DNA of 14,227 nt from NCBI GenBank assembly GCA_021734595.1, contig JAIPIO010000075.1, positions 1 through 14,227 on the forward strand, written 5' to 3'. The stretch comes from Kiritimatiellales bacterium. Its GTDB lineage: Bacteria; Verrucomicrobiota; Kiritimatiellia; Kiritimatiellales; Pontiellaceae. The position numbers and the translations under genes are program-made. This document shows positions 1-7,226 of the stretch, piece by piece; the stretch's first letter is position 1; the number at the start of each line of letters is the position of its first letter. Below the pieces are notes generated by a model. The model was not told where the DNA came from. It searched no databases and saw only the letters and a program-made list of their open reading frames with translations.

Positions 1-74
1 GGTCTGCCCTGCTGGGCGCCGACGGTTCCTGCAATCATTCCTGCTACAGTCAACAGCCATGTTCTCTTCTTCAT
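1..74 (-). CDS. Start of a secreted or exported protein (partial, runs off the left edge)
   Basis: Reading leftward from an ATG at 74-72, the frame stays open to the window edge and gives about 24 residues. They begin MKKRTW, continue through a hydrophobic stretch (LLTVAGMIAGTVGA) and then reach a polar QQGR. This is a typical Sec signal peptide: a short basic N-terminus, a hydrophobic core and a plausible cleavage after an A-x-A-like GTVGA site. A good ribosome binding site (AAAGGGGAA) lies just upstream of the ATG, which supports the start. The gene lies 73 bp downstream of truA on the same strand. The mature protein is outside the window, so its function cannot be told. Confidence 0.6.
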   Translation of the reverse strand, partial: MKKRTWLLTVAGMIAGTVGAQQGR

Positions 75-147
75 CGAGTTCCCCTTTCGTCGTTGGTTCA
101 GGTTAATGACTAACAAACGCTTTTCCGCCGGATTTATTGCCGGTCGC

Positions 148-891
148 CTAATAAAAAACCTTCCATAAAAAAAGTCCCTGCGGCGGTGCGGTCGGCACCA
201 CGGCGGTGCGTTTGCCATGCGCGAAGACATCGTGAACAAACTCCGGCTCGCGACGGCCCACGCCGACTTCGATCAGAAACCCGGCCAGGCTGCGAACCAT
301 CTTGTAGAGGAAGCCGTTCCCCTGCACCTCCAGCGTGATGTCGGCACCATGCTTGCGGACCTGGAAGGAATGGATCGTCCGCACCGTGCCGTTCAGCTCC
401 CGCTTCGGGTTGGCGGAAAACGGCGCAAAGTCGTGTTCGCCTGCCAGCAGTTCCGCAGCGCGCCGCATCCGGTCGACATCCAACGGCCGCCCCTCTTGCA
501 GGCGGTAGAGCCGCTTCGTTGGCGGAACAACGAACCCATTGTAGATGAAAAAACGGTATTCCTTGCCCACGGCGCTGAAGCGTGCGTGGAAATCGGACGA
601 TATCTTGTCGAAGGTCAGGATACGGATATCGCGGTCGAGCTGGGCATTGAGCCCGCGCTGGAAATAGACGGGATCGACGGGATTCTTCAGGTCGAAATGC
701 GCCATCTGCGCGCGCGCATGCACCCCGGCGACGGTGCGCCCCGACGATTCGACCCGCACATGTTGCTGGCAGGTCATTTCGGCCAGCATCCGCTCGATTT
801 CGCCCTGCACCGTCCGGTGATGCGGCTGCACCTGCCAACCGGAATAGTTGGTGCCGTCGTAGGAAACCTTGATTTTATAGCGCGTGGACAT
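148..891 (-). CDS. truA: tRNA pseudouridine synthase A, with the catalytic Asp replaced by Val as sequenced
   Basis: TruA converts uridines 38-40 of the tRNA anticodon arm to pseudouridine. The protein (247 aa from the ATG at 891) shows family blocks in order: KVSYDGTNYSGWQ near residues 8-20, SSGRT-AGVHARAQ near 49-62, RGLNAQL, FHARFSAVGKEYRF, and the C-terminal GNGFLYKMVRSLAGFLIEVG. The invariant motif is normally RTDAGVHA with a catalytic Asp. Here residue 54 is Val (codon GTC, plus-strand 730-732), which one base change from GAC would explain. If real, the enzyme should be inactive; otherwise it is a sequence error. I chose 891 because GGAAG lies about 10 bases upstream and MSTRYKIKVSYDG fits the family start. 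The alternative ATG at 912 lies inside an intergenic palindrome. The gene follows cutA on the same strand, separated by about 59 bp holding two palindromes. Confidence 0.93.
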   Translation of the reverse strand: MSTRYKIKVSYDGTNYSGWQVQPHHRTVQGEIERMLAEMTCQQHVRVESSGRTVAGVHARAQMAHFDLKNPVDPVYFQRGLNAQLDRDIRILTFDKISSDFHARFSAVGKEYRFFIYNGFVVPPTKRLYRLQEGRPLDVDRMRRAAELLAGEHDFAPFSANPKRELNGTVRTIHSFQVRKHGADITLEVQGNGFLYKMVRSLAGFLIEVGVGRREPEFVHDVFAHGKRTAVVPTAPPQGLFLWKVFY

Positions 892-901
892 GGACGGACA
901 T

Positions 902-949
902 CTTCCAATCATTGGAAACTATATTCAAGTTTTTTCCAGCCCTTGGAAA
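902..949. repeat. Two 17-bp palindromes of the TTTCCA-N5-TGGAAA family, 31 bp apart
   Basis: Copy 1 is at 902-918 (centre ATCAT, one arm mismatch). Copy 2 is at 933-949 (centre GCCCT, perfect arms). Their starts are 31 bp apart. The pair fills the cutA-truA gap: copy 2 ends one base from the cutA stop codon and copy 1 ends about 10 bp before the truA ATG. On the minus strand a TATAGT hexamer (923-918) lies at the edge of copy 1, so bound protein could cover a -10 element, although no good -35 is visible. Confidence 0.8.
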
Positions 950-950
950 C

Positions 951-1280
951 TCATGCGTCCGCAGGCGGCTTGGTTTCGGACTGGATCCATTGGAGAAAAT
1001 CGGGGTTCCCGTCGGCAATCGGGAGGGCAACAATACAGGGGCATTGATAGCTGTGAAGCGTTTTGATTCGTTCAATCAGCGCTGTTTTGCACTCCGCGGA
1101 TGTTTTCAGCAGAATGGCAACCTCCGTGTCTTCCTGGATTCTGTCCTCCCAACGGTAGAGCGACTTGATGCTGCCAAGCATATTGACGCAGGCGGCAAGT
1201 TTTTCACTGACGGCGGTCCGCGCAATCAGGTCCGCCTCATCGGCATTCGCGACGGTAACATAAACCAAAAACGCTTTCAT
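951..1280 (-). CDS. cutA: CutA family divalent-cation tolerance protein
   Basis: This small protein (109 aa from the ATG at 1280) has the CutA fold signature along its length. Visible blocks are the N-terminal strand FLVYVTVAN, KLAACVN, SLYRWEDRIQEDTE, LLKTS, LHSYQCPCIVALPI and the C-terminal LQWI. CutA proteins are trimers resembling PII signalling proteins. They bind divalent metals such as copper and were linked to metal tolerance, though their role is still debated. The Cys of AACVN and the His of LHSY are kept. The start at 1280 is preferred over 1292 because GGAGGAA sits at the right distance before it. The ATG overlaps the zwf stop codon (ATGA), which implies translational coupling. 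Function beyond metal binding is not clear from context. Confidence 0.93.
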   Translation of the reverse strand: MKAFLVYVTVANADEADLIARTAVSEKLAACVNMLGSIKSLYRWEDRIQEDTEVAILLKTSAECKTALIERIKTLHSYQCPCIVALPIADGNPDFLQWIQSETKPPADA

Positions 1281-2817
1281 TCGTTCCTCCATGACGCCCC
1301 AATCCCATTAAAGAGCCACTCGGCTTCCGGCATCCCCCATGCACCGGGCGGATATGGATAGGGCTTAAGCTGCGACAGGTTTTTCAGCACCGGATCGACC
1401 ACCCGCCATTCCGCCTCCACTTCATCGGAACGGGTAAAGAGGGTTGAATCGCCATGCAGCGTATCCATCAGCAGCCGTTCGTAGGCCTCGGGTAGCGATT
1501 GTTCCCAGCGTCCGGAGTAGGAAAAGTCCATCATGGCATCCTCCACCCCAAACTGCCAGCGGGGCCGCTTGGCGGAAATCTGCAGGAAAATCCCCTCGTC
1601 GGGCTGGATGCGGAATATGAGGGTGTTGGGCTGGATTCGGGTGATGTCGCACACGTCGCCCTCGCACTCCACCTGCCGGAACAGCTGCAGTGGCGGCACC
1701 TTGAACTGCACGACGATTTCCGTCGATTTCTTTGCCATGCGCTTGCCGGTCCGCAGGAAGATCGGAACCCCGGCCCAGCGCCAGTTGTCGATCTTCAGCC
1801 GCATGGCCACAAACGTATCGGTCTGCGAATTCCGGTCGATACGGTTTTCGTCGCGATAGGCTTTGATGCGCGTCCCGTCCTCCTCGTGGCCGGATGAATA
1901 CTGGCCGCGGTAGACGGCGTCGGCGATCGATTTTTGAACATCTATGCTGGTGGCATTGAGAACCTTCACCTTTTCATTGCGGATCGCATCGGCGGAAAGG
2001 TTGCCGGGCGGTTCCATGGTCACCAGGCACAGCAGCTTCATCATATGATTGGTCAACATATCGCGCAGGGCGCCGTATTCGTCGTAGTAGCCGCCACGCT
2101 CGCTTTCCATGCCGACCGTTTCCGACGCCGTGATCTGGATGTGGTTCACATACCGGTGGTTGAACACCGGCTCAAAAATGGTGTTGGCAAAGCGGAACGA
2201 CAGAATATTCTGAACGGTCTCTTTTCCAAGGTAGTGGTCGATGCGGTAGATCTGCGTTTCATGCAACTCCTTCAGCAGCGCGGCGTTCAGCGCCTTGGCG
2301 CTTTCCAGATCCCGGCCAAACGGTTTTTCAATCACCACGCGCGTCCAGTGTTGGTCGTTCGGATCGGCAATCAGGCCGGACTGCTTCAGATGCTGAACTG
2401 CAAAATGGAACAGGTCCGGTTTGATCGATAGGTAGTACAGCCTGTTGAGGGGATACGTGCAGTATCACTGAGCTTTTCCGCCATGGTCTGATAGGCTTCA
2501 ATGGTGGTTAAGTCGCCCTTGTGATAGGTGATGCGGCTGATGAATTCCTTCAGCGGCTCCTCTTGGGCCGGGATGCGTGCATGGTCGCGAATGGCTTCGT
2601 CCATCATGCCGCGGAAGATTTCATCGTCATAATCCCGCCGGGCAAAGCCGACAATGGAAAAGTTTTCAGGCAGCAGTTTATTGACATAGGCAATATACAG
2701 CGCTGGAATCAATTTCCGGTGGGTCAGGTCTCCGGAGGCCCCGAATATCACAATCGTTACCGGTTCATTAACGCGGCTTTCTGCTTCGACATGCGCGTCC
2801 TGATTTTCAACATTCAT
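1277..2817 (-). CDS. zwf: Glucose-6-phosphate 1-dehydrogenase, interrupted by a one-base frameshift as sequenced
   Basis: This enzyme oxidises glucose-6-phosphate to 6-phosphogluconolactone with NADP+, the entry step of the oxidative pentose phosphate pathway. The N-terminal part (2817 to about 2458) carries the nucleotide-binding motif GASGDLTHRK near residues 26-35. The C-terminal part (about 2455 to 1277) carries YPLNRLYYLSIKP, EKPFGRD and the active-site signature RIDHYLGKE. The two parts are in different frames. They join perfectly if one base is added near 2454-2460 after ...KLSDTA, giving about 513 aa, normal for the family. The start at 2817 has AAAGGAG about 7 bases upstream and a sigma70-type promoter behind it. 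The C-terminal stop overlaps the cutA start. No 6-phosphogluconolactonase or gnd gene is adjacent. The frameshift may be a sequencing error or a real lesion. Confidence 0.93.
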
Positions 2818-2842
2818 TGATTGCTCCTTTTTTATTGGTTTT

Positions 2843-2871
2843 ATTCTACACGCTTGCCGACACATTTTCAA
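2843..2871 (-). promoter_or_regulatory. Predicted sigma70-type promoter of zwf-cutA
   Basis: On the minus strand a -35 box TTGAAA (2871-2866) and a -10 box TAGAAT (2848-2843) are separated by exactly 17 bp. Transcription would start near 2836, giving a short leader with the zwf ribosome binding site AAAGGAG before the ATG at 2817. This is the best housekeeping promoter match I noticed in the window. Confidence 0.6.
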
Positions 2872-2876
2872 CGCTT

Positions 2877-2897
2877 GCGGTAACCCGGTTTTACCGC
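2877..2897. promoter_or_regulatory. Inverted repeat between the divergent zwf and lptF/G genes
   Basis: The arms GCGGTAA (2877-2883) and TTACCGC (2891-2897) are perfect 7-bp complements around a 7-base centre. The repeat lies just upstream of the zwf -35 box and 19 bp before the lptF/G start codon. It could be an operator serving both genes or a leader hairpin of lptF/G. It does not belong to the TTTCCA-N5-TGGAAA family. Confidence 0.35.
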
Positions 2898-2916
2898 TAC
2901 CTTATCCCCGATTTAT

Positions 2917-3999
2917 ATGAAAATTTTGTCGCGATACCTATTTGAAAACCTGTTGCTACCGTTTCTTTACTGTGTGGTGGCCTTTACCATTATTTTTGTG
3001 ATTGCCGACCTGTTCGACAATCTGTCCGATTTTCTCGAGTCCGGCACCACGGCCTCGCAGTTGGCATACTACTACGGGCTGCACCTGCCCGCGATGGTTA
3101 TCATGATCGTGCCGATCTGCCTGCTGCTTTCGGTACTCTACAGCCTCTCCAACCTAACGCGCCACAGCGAGATTACCGCCATGCGCGCGAGCGGCGTGAG
3201 CATTTACCGCATCATCCGGCCCTACATGCGGATGGGTATTTTTTGTCTGGTCCTGACCGCCATCGTCAACGAATACACCGGGCCGAAATTCGCCTACCGG
3301 GCCGACCAGTTCCTGGAGCAGATCACGCACGAAGGGCGCGAGGTCTACTCCGAACAGATCGCCTTCAAAAACCAGGACAGCAACCACAACTGGTTCGTCG
3401 AAAAATTCGATACCCGCACCTACACCATGGTCAATGTTGAACTGACCAAACAACGGCCCGACGGCACCGACGAAATCAAATACAAGGCCGGCAAAGGCCG
3501 CTGGATGGACGGCCGCTGGTGGTTCGAGGATGTCAGCGCCCAGAAATACGATATGGACGGCAATCTGGACGGGCATGCGGAGACGTTCCAGACATTGGAA
3601 ATGCGCGGACTGCCGGAAGTACCGGAGGATTTCATGGGCGAGATCAAGGATCCGGAATATCTCTCATCGCTGGAGCTCTGGCGCTACCTCGAAACACACC
3701 GGTTTCTTTCGCCCGGAACCGTGGCGCGCTACGAAGTCGACTTCCACCACCGCCTCTCCATGCCCTTTGTCTGCCTGATCATCGTGCTGATCGGCATTCC
3801 GGTCGGGGCGCACACCGGTCGGCGCGGCGCCTTTGTCGGCATCATGACCGCCATGGGCATGTTCTTTGCATTCTACGGACTGCAGTTCTTCATGGAGTAT
3901 ATGGCAAAACAGATGTACATCGCGCCATGGACCGGGCCCTGGTCATCCATCATTCTGTTCTTCCTGATCGCCTTGCTCCTCGTCCACCGCATGCGCTGA
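2917..3999 (+). CDS. LptF/LptG-family lipopolysaccharide export permease (YjgP/YjgQ)
   Basis: This 360-residue membrane protein matches the permease subunit family of the LptBFG ABC transporter, which extracts lipopolysaccharide from the inner membrane and passes it to LptC/LptA. The layout is the family's: three N-terminal membrane segments (about 12-32, 58-80, 100-120), a periplasmic domain (about 121-275) and three C-terminal segments (about 281-299, 306-327, 339-357). The motif HSEITAMRASGVS at 83-95 is the conserved cytoplasmic coupling region after the second segment. LptF and LptG normally form a pair; only one is in this window and I cannot say which. No clear Shine-Dalgarno sequence precedes the ATG. 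It is divergent from zwf and the only plus-strand gene. It implies an LPS-bearing Gram-negative envelope. Confidence 0.9.
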   Translation: MKILSRYLFENLLLPFLYCVVAFTIIFVIADLFDNLSDFLESGTTASQLAYYYGLHLPAMVIMIVPICLLLSVLYSLSNLTRHSEITAMRASGVSIYRIIRPYMRMGIFCLVLTAIVNEYTGPKFAYRADQFLEQITHEGREVYSEQIAFKNQDSNHNWFVEKFDTRTYTMVNVELTKQRPDGTDEIKYKAGKGRWMDGRWWFEDVSAQKYDMDGNLDGHAETFQTLEMRGLPEVPEDFMGEIKDPEYLSSLELWRYLETHRFLSPGTVARYEVDFHHRLSMPFVCLIIVLIGIPVGAHTGRRGAFVGIMTAMGMFFAFYGLQFFMEYMAKQMYIAPWTGPWSSIILFFLIALLLVHRMR

Positions 4000-4010
4000 G
4001 TTCCTCCGGC

Positions 4011-4069
4011 TGGAAACCCGGTTTCCAATTTTTGGAAAAATACAGGGTGCGGTTTTCAGACACTGGAAA
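4011..4069. repeat. Two TTTCCA-N5-TGGAAA palindromes plus a nested reverse-order inverted repeat, between convergent genes
   Basis: Copies lie at 4022-4038 (centre ATTTT, perfect arms) and 4053-4069 (centre GACAC, one arm mismatch), again 31 bp from start to start. Copy 1 shares its left arm with a second inverted repeat, TGGAAAC-CCG-GTTTCCA at 4011-4027, so two alternative hairpins compete for the same bases. The array lies 12 bp after the lptF/G stop, and copy 2 ends one base from the stop codon of the TPR-like gene. One hairpin ends in a run of A/T and could act as a weak terminator, but no long T-run is present. Confidence 0.75.
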
Positions 4070-4070
4070 T

Positions 4071-5372
4071 TCACGGATGGAGGAAAAACTCCGGATGCTC
4101 GGCTTCCAGTTTCTTTTCCAGTTCGTTCACCGGGCCGAACAGCTTGTGCCCGGGTGACAGGCCGCGACCGGCGTCCCAGCATTGCCAGGCGTGTTCGGTA
4201 TCGTACTCCGCGTAATAAATATCGCCCAGATCTTTCCAGGCGGCGGGGATGCAAGGATTCTCGGACAGCACCTGCAACAGAGTTTGTTTCGCCATTTCGC
4301 GCTCGCCCAGCACATTGAGGAGATTGGCCTGGACAATCATCAAGGCGCGGATTCCGGAACCGGCTTTGGCGCTAAGAGACCGGAGACGTTCCAACGCCGG
4401 TTGGGCCTTCTCCCTATCATCTGGATTGATTGCGGCAACCAGCAGCCGCACATCGGGATCAGCCGCAATTTTTTGCTCCAACCGGCTGAATTCCGGCGGC
4501 ATCTGTTCTCCCGTCGCCAGGGTGTATTCGAGAAACAGCAGAAAGGATTCCAGCATGTGGCCGTTGTCTGCCCGCTCAACGGCGGTGGCTTTCAGTGCGT
4601 CGCCCGTGGTCTTGAGTTCTCCGGCACCCGCCTTGACACGAAGTGCCGACAATTCATCGGACTTCACGGGCAGTCCGGCCAGATTGTTCGCCGTGCGGAA
4701 CGACCGTTCGACCTCTTCGGCAGCAACGAACCGGAAATTATAGGCAACATTGTTCAGATCGTACCGGTACAGGTCAAATCCCGGAGCAATCCTGCGCACG
4801 GCTTCCAGGTCTGCCAGGATGGCAGGGTGCACTCCGGTATGGTAGCGCAGGAAGTGCCCAAACAGTATCGCTTCCTCTACAGTCAATTCGTATCCACCCT
4901 CCTCCATATCCATCAACGGGTAGCCTTCGGACGAATATTCCCGGCGTCCGTGGCGGGTGGACACCTCGGGATCACGGCTTTCCGGCGCCCGGAGCGCGAA
5001 CAGATGCTCGACAAGACCCTGCTTTCCCAGCATGTCATCAAGCTGCAGACGGCTGGGCAGTTCCCGCACCCGGAACGCGACCTCGGCATACAGCGAGCCG
5101 CTTGAATAATTCTGTTCCTTCAGCGATATGTCGTAGATTTTCCTGTTCCTGAAATCGATTACCCGGCTGTCATCAGGATCGCGGTATTCAATGTAATCCT
5201 CTCCGAGGAATACGGTCAGCCGGTAGTCGTTCATCTCCCGCTTTCTGTGCCCCTCTACTATCGGATATTCCTTTACCAGGATCACATCAAAGTCCAGACG
5301 CAGGTCGGCCCGACCCAATGCAGGAAGGAACAGAATGGCCGCCATGGCCGCTTTAAGCAGTTGTGTTTTCAT
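4071..5372 (-). CDS. Secreted TPR-like protein of unknown function
   Basis: I do not recognise this 433-residue protein. It starts with a signal peptide: MKTQ, a hydrophobic core to about residue 19, and likely cleavage after ALGRA at about 22. The mature N-terminal half is rich in charged beta-like segments (for example YRLTVFLGEDYIEYRDPDD) and may form a beta domain. The C-terminal part, from about residue 340, has helical pairs with TPR character: ALMIVQANLLNVLGEREMAK, then LSENPCIPAAWKDLGDIYYA and a following helix. A periplasmic or outer-membrane-associated scaffold role is an inference. The start at 5372 gives a cleaner signal peptide than the ATG at 5381; neither has a strong ribosome binding site. 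It lies downstream of recJ on the same strand, with three palindromes in the gap, and converges on lptF/G. Confidence 0.8.
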   Translation of the reverse strand: MKTQLLKAAMAAILFLPALGRADLRLDFDVILVKEYPIVEGHRKREMNDYRLTVFLGEDYIEYRDPDDSRVIDFRNRKIYDISLKEQNYSSGSLYAEVAFRVRELPSRLQLDDMLGKQGLVEHLFALRAPESRDPEVSTRHGRREYSSEGYPLMDMEEGGYELTVEEAILFGHFLRYHTGVHPAILADLEAVRRIAPGFDLYRYDLNNVAYNFRFVAAEEVERSFRTANNLAGLPVKSDELSALRVKAGAGELKTTGDALKATAVERADNGHMLESFLLFLEYTLATGEQMPPEFSRLEQKIAADPDVRLLVAAINPDDREKAQPALERLRSLSAKAGSGIRALMIVQANLLNVLGEREMAKQTLLQVLSENPCIPAAWKDLGDIYYAEYDTEHAWQCWDAGRGLSPGHKLFGPVNELEKKLEAEHPEFFLHP

Positions 5373-5392
5373 CGGATGCATGTTTAGCAGGT

Positions 5393-5461
5393 TTTCCAGC
5401 CATTGGAAAGATTCAGACGCAATTTTCCAAAGGTTGGAAGCTTGCCTCCAACCCTTGGAAA
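5393..5461. repeat. Three TTTCCA-N5-TGGAAA palindromes spaced 31 and 21 bp
   Basis: Copies lie at 5393-5409 (centre GCCAT, perfect arms), 5424-5440 (centre AAGGT, last base of the right arm is G) and 5445-5461 (centre ACCCT, left arm CCTCCA). The start-to-start distances are 31 and 21 bp, close to three and two helical turns. The array fills the gap between the recJ stop (5466) and the start of the TPR-like gene (5372). Confidence 0.8.
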
Positions 5462-5465
5462 AACC

Positions 5466-7175
5466 CTACTGCGCAGGCCGGGCATCGCGCAGCTGCAACT
5501 GAAGGGAGGTGGTGCCGTTCCAAGTGTTTTCCGTCAGCGTAAAAGCGATGTCGATGCGGCCGTCCGGCAGATCTTCCGGCGCAAAGTTAAAGGCAATGAC
5601 GTCGAACAGTTTTCCGTCCGCCTGCACGCTGAATTTAAGATGGCTGTTCCCCACCACCCGGGGGGTGCCCTGCACGGCGGCTCCGCGCAACGCCCAGACC
5701 GGCTCGGGGTTGTCCTGTCCGAACGGCTGTAGCTGCTTCAATGCATCCATGAAGGACTCGTCCAGGTCTCCGGCCGTCAAGAAGGCGTCGACCGGTTGCA
5801 CCGGCGACAGGTCCAGGTTCCGCAACTGCCGGGCGGCCGCATCGTTGAAGGCCTGTCGAAACGCCGCGATATCCCGCTGCGCGAGTGTCACGCCCGCCGC
5901 CATTTTATGGCCGCCGAACTTAATCAGATAATCCGCACAGGTCTTCAGCCCTTCGAGAATATCATACTCATCGATACTGCGGCACGACCCGCGGGCGTGG
6001 TGGTCTTCATCAATTCCCATCACGATTGCGGGGCGGTTGTATTTCCGGCAAATGCGCGACGCAACAATTCCAACCACCCCCGGATGCCATGCCTCGCGCG
6101 CCACCACCAGCCCGAAATGGACGGCGGGATCGTAGTATTCGTCAATCTCGCGCATGGCCTCCTCGGCCATGGTTTTTTCCAAGGTCTGCCGGTCGCGGTT
6201 GGTTTGGTCGAGCAGCGCGGCAATCCGGCGCGCCTCCTGCGCATCGTCGGTCGTCAGCAGCTGTAGGGACTCCATCGGCTGCCCGATCCGCCCGGCCGCG
6301 TTAATGCGCGGCCCGAGCTGGAATCCGAGATGCCATGCTTCCGGTTCATCCTGCAGTCCGGCAACGGTTTTCAATGCCGCCATCCCCACCCATCGTGTCC
6401 GGTACATTTGAGCGAGGCCATGTTTAACCAGTATCCGGTTTTCATTCAGTAGCGGAACCATATCCGCCACCGTCCCGAGTGCAACAAAATCAAGATACTC
6501 CCTGAGCTCCAGTGCCCCGGCCGGTTCATTTCCGTTTTCCCGGCCGGTTTTCACCAGCGCATGGGCAAGCTTGAAAGCCACCCCCACCCCGGCCAGTATT
6601 TCAAGCTCTTCATGGTTTCCAAGCTTTGGATTTACAAGCGCCAGCGGGGCGGCGGTTTCGTCGGCCGGCTGATGGTGGTCGGTCACCACCACATCGATGC
6701 CGCGCTGTCCGGCGTCGGCAACGCTATCCACCGAATTGACGCCGCAGTCGACGGTGATAATCAACGACGGGCGGCACTCTTCGATGCAGCGGTCGAGGGC
6801 ATCCTGCGAAAGGCCGTAGCCTTCATCCATGCGATCGGGAATAAAGGGGGCAACCCGTCCGCCGAGGGCGGAGAGGACGCGGGTCAGCAGCGCGGCGGCT
6901 GTAATGCCGTCCACGTCGTAATCGCCAAACACCGTGATGGTTTCCCCCGCATCGATGGCTCTCCATATCCGCTCGACCGCAACCGGCATGTCGGGAAGCA
7001 GAAGCGGGTTGGTCAGGCCGGACAACCGCGGATCGAGGAACGAGTGTTGTTCGTCCAGATCGGTGAACCCCCGCGCCGCAAGCAGGCGCACCAGAGGAAG
7101 CGGGAGGGAGGAATCCCCGGCGGCATCCCGTGCCGGCGTTTCATCCATCGTTGTAATTTTCCAAACTCTGGACAT
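5466..7175 (-). CDS. recJ: Single-stranded-DNA-specific exonuclease RecJ
   Basis: RecJ degrades single-stranded DNA 5' to 3' in recombination (RecFOR pathway) and mismatch repair. The 569-residue protein has the DHH phosphoesterase motifs: GDYDVDG at about 84-90, TVDCGVN at about 141-147 and VVTDHHQP at about 163-170, with acidic residues and histidines for the metal ions. It also has the later GRIGQPMESLQLL segment and the DHHA1-domain motif KFGGHKMAAGVTL. The C-terminal part fits the RecJ OB domain. Length is normal for the family. I chose the ATG at 7175 because the following MSRVWKI has the Trp usual near RecJ N-termini; a TTG at 7217 would add 14 residues without family character. The start codon overlaps a degenerate copy of the palindrome family. 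It follows the nucleotidyltransferase-like gene by about 51 bp. Confidence 0.95.
   Translation of the reverse strand: MSRVWKITTMDETPARDAAGDSSLPLPLVRLLAARGFTDLDEQHSFLDPRLSGLTNPLLLPDMPVAVERIWRAIDAGETITVFGDYDVDGITAAALLTRVLSALGGRVAPFIPDRMDEGYGLSQDALDRCIEECRPSLIITVDCGVNSVDSVADAGQRGIDVVVTDHHQPADETAAPLALVNPKLGNHEELEILAGVGVAFKLAHALVKTGRENGNEPAGALELREYLDFVALGTVADMVPLLNENRILVKHGLAQMYRTRWVGMAALKTVAGLQDEPEAWHLGFQLGPRINAAGRIGQPMESLQLLTTDDAQEARRIAALLDQTNRDRQTLEKTMAEEAMREIDEYYDPAVHFGLVVAREAWHPGVVGIVASRICRKYNRPAIVMGIDEDHHARGSCRSIDEYDILEGLKTCADYLIKFGGHKMAAGVTLAQRDIAAFRQAFNDAAARQLRNLDLSPVQPVDAFLTAGDLDESFMDALKQLQPFGQDNPEPVWALRGAAVQGTPRVVGNSHLKFSVQADGKLFDVIAFNFAPEDLPDGRIDIAFTLTENTWNGTTSLQLQLRDARPAQ
7158..7174. 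repeat. Single degenerate TTTCCA-N5-TGGAAA palindrome over the recJ start codon
   Basis: TTTCCA-AACTC-TGGACA has one arm mismatch and the usual R...Y ends in its 5-base centre. It overlaps the recJ ATG (7175-7173) and encodes the first residues (SRVWK). No second copy lies 21 or 31 bp away, so this may be chance or an ancient copy. Confidence 0.4.
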
Positions 7176-7226
7176 ATTTTTCCGTAGCGCAACGCAGACC
7201 CCGATGGTTCGGGACAAGGTCCGGGA

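Noticed and set aside
134..838. Minus-strand 234-residue open frame overlapping truA
   Set aside because: Arg/Ala-rich low-complexity translation of truA in another frame.
217..1047. Long plus-strand open frame of 276 residues antisense to truA
   Set aside because: The residues have no family character, and truA on the other strand is clearly conserved; a shadow of GC-rich coding DNA.
4182..5105. Plus-strand 307-residue open frame opposite the TPR-like gene
   Set aside because: The minus-strand protein has a signal peptide and a coherent layout; the plus-strand product has none.
6616..6632. TTTCCA-AGCTT-TGGATT in recJ coding sequence
   Set aside because: Two arm mismatches, inside a gene and alone; likely chance around a HindIII-type core.
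7200..7213. Small hairpin CCCGA-TGGT-TCGGG between recJ and the upstream gene
   Set aside because: Only 5-bp arms and no T-run after it, so no support for a terminator.
7176..7217. Upstream TTG start of recJ
   Set aside because: The extra 14 residues do not resemble RecJ N-termini; the ATG at 7175 gives the usual start with Trp nearby.
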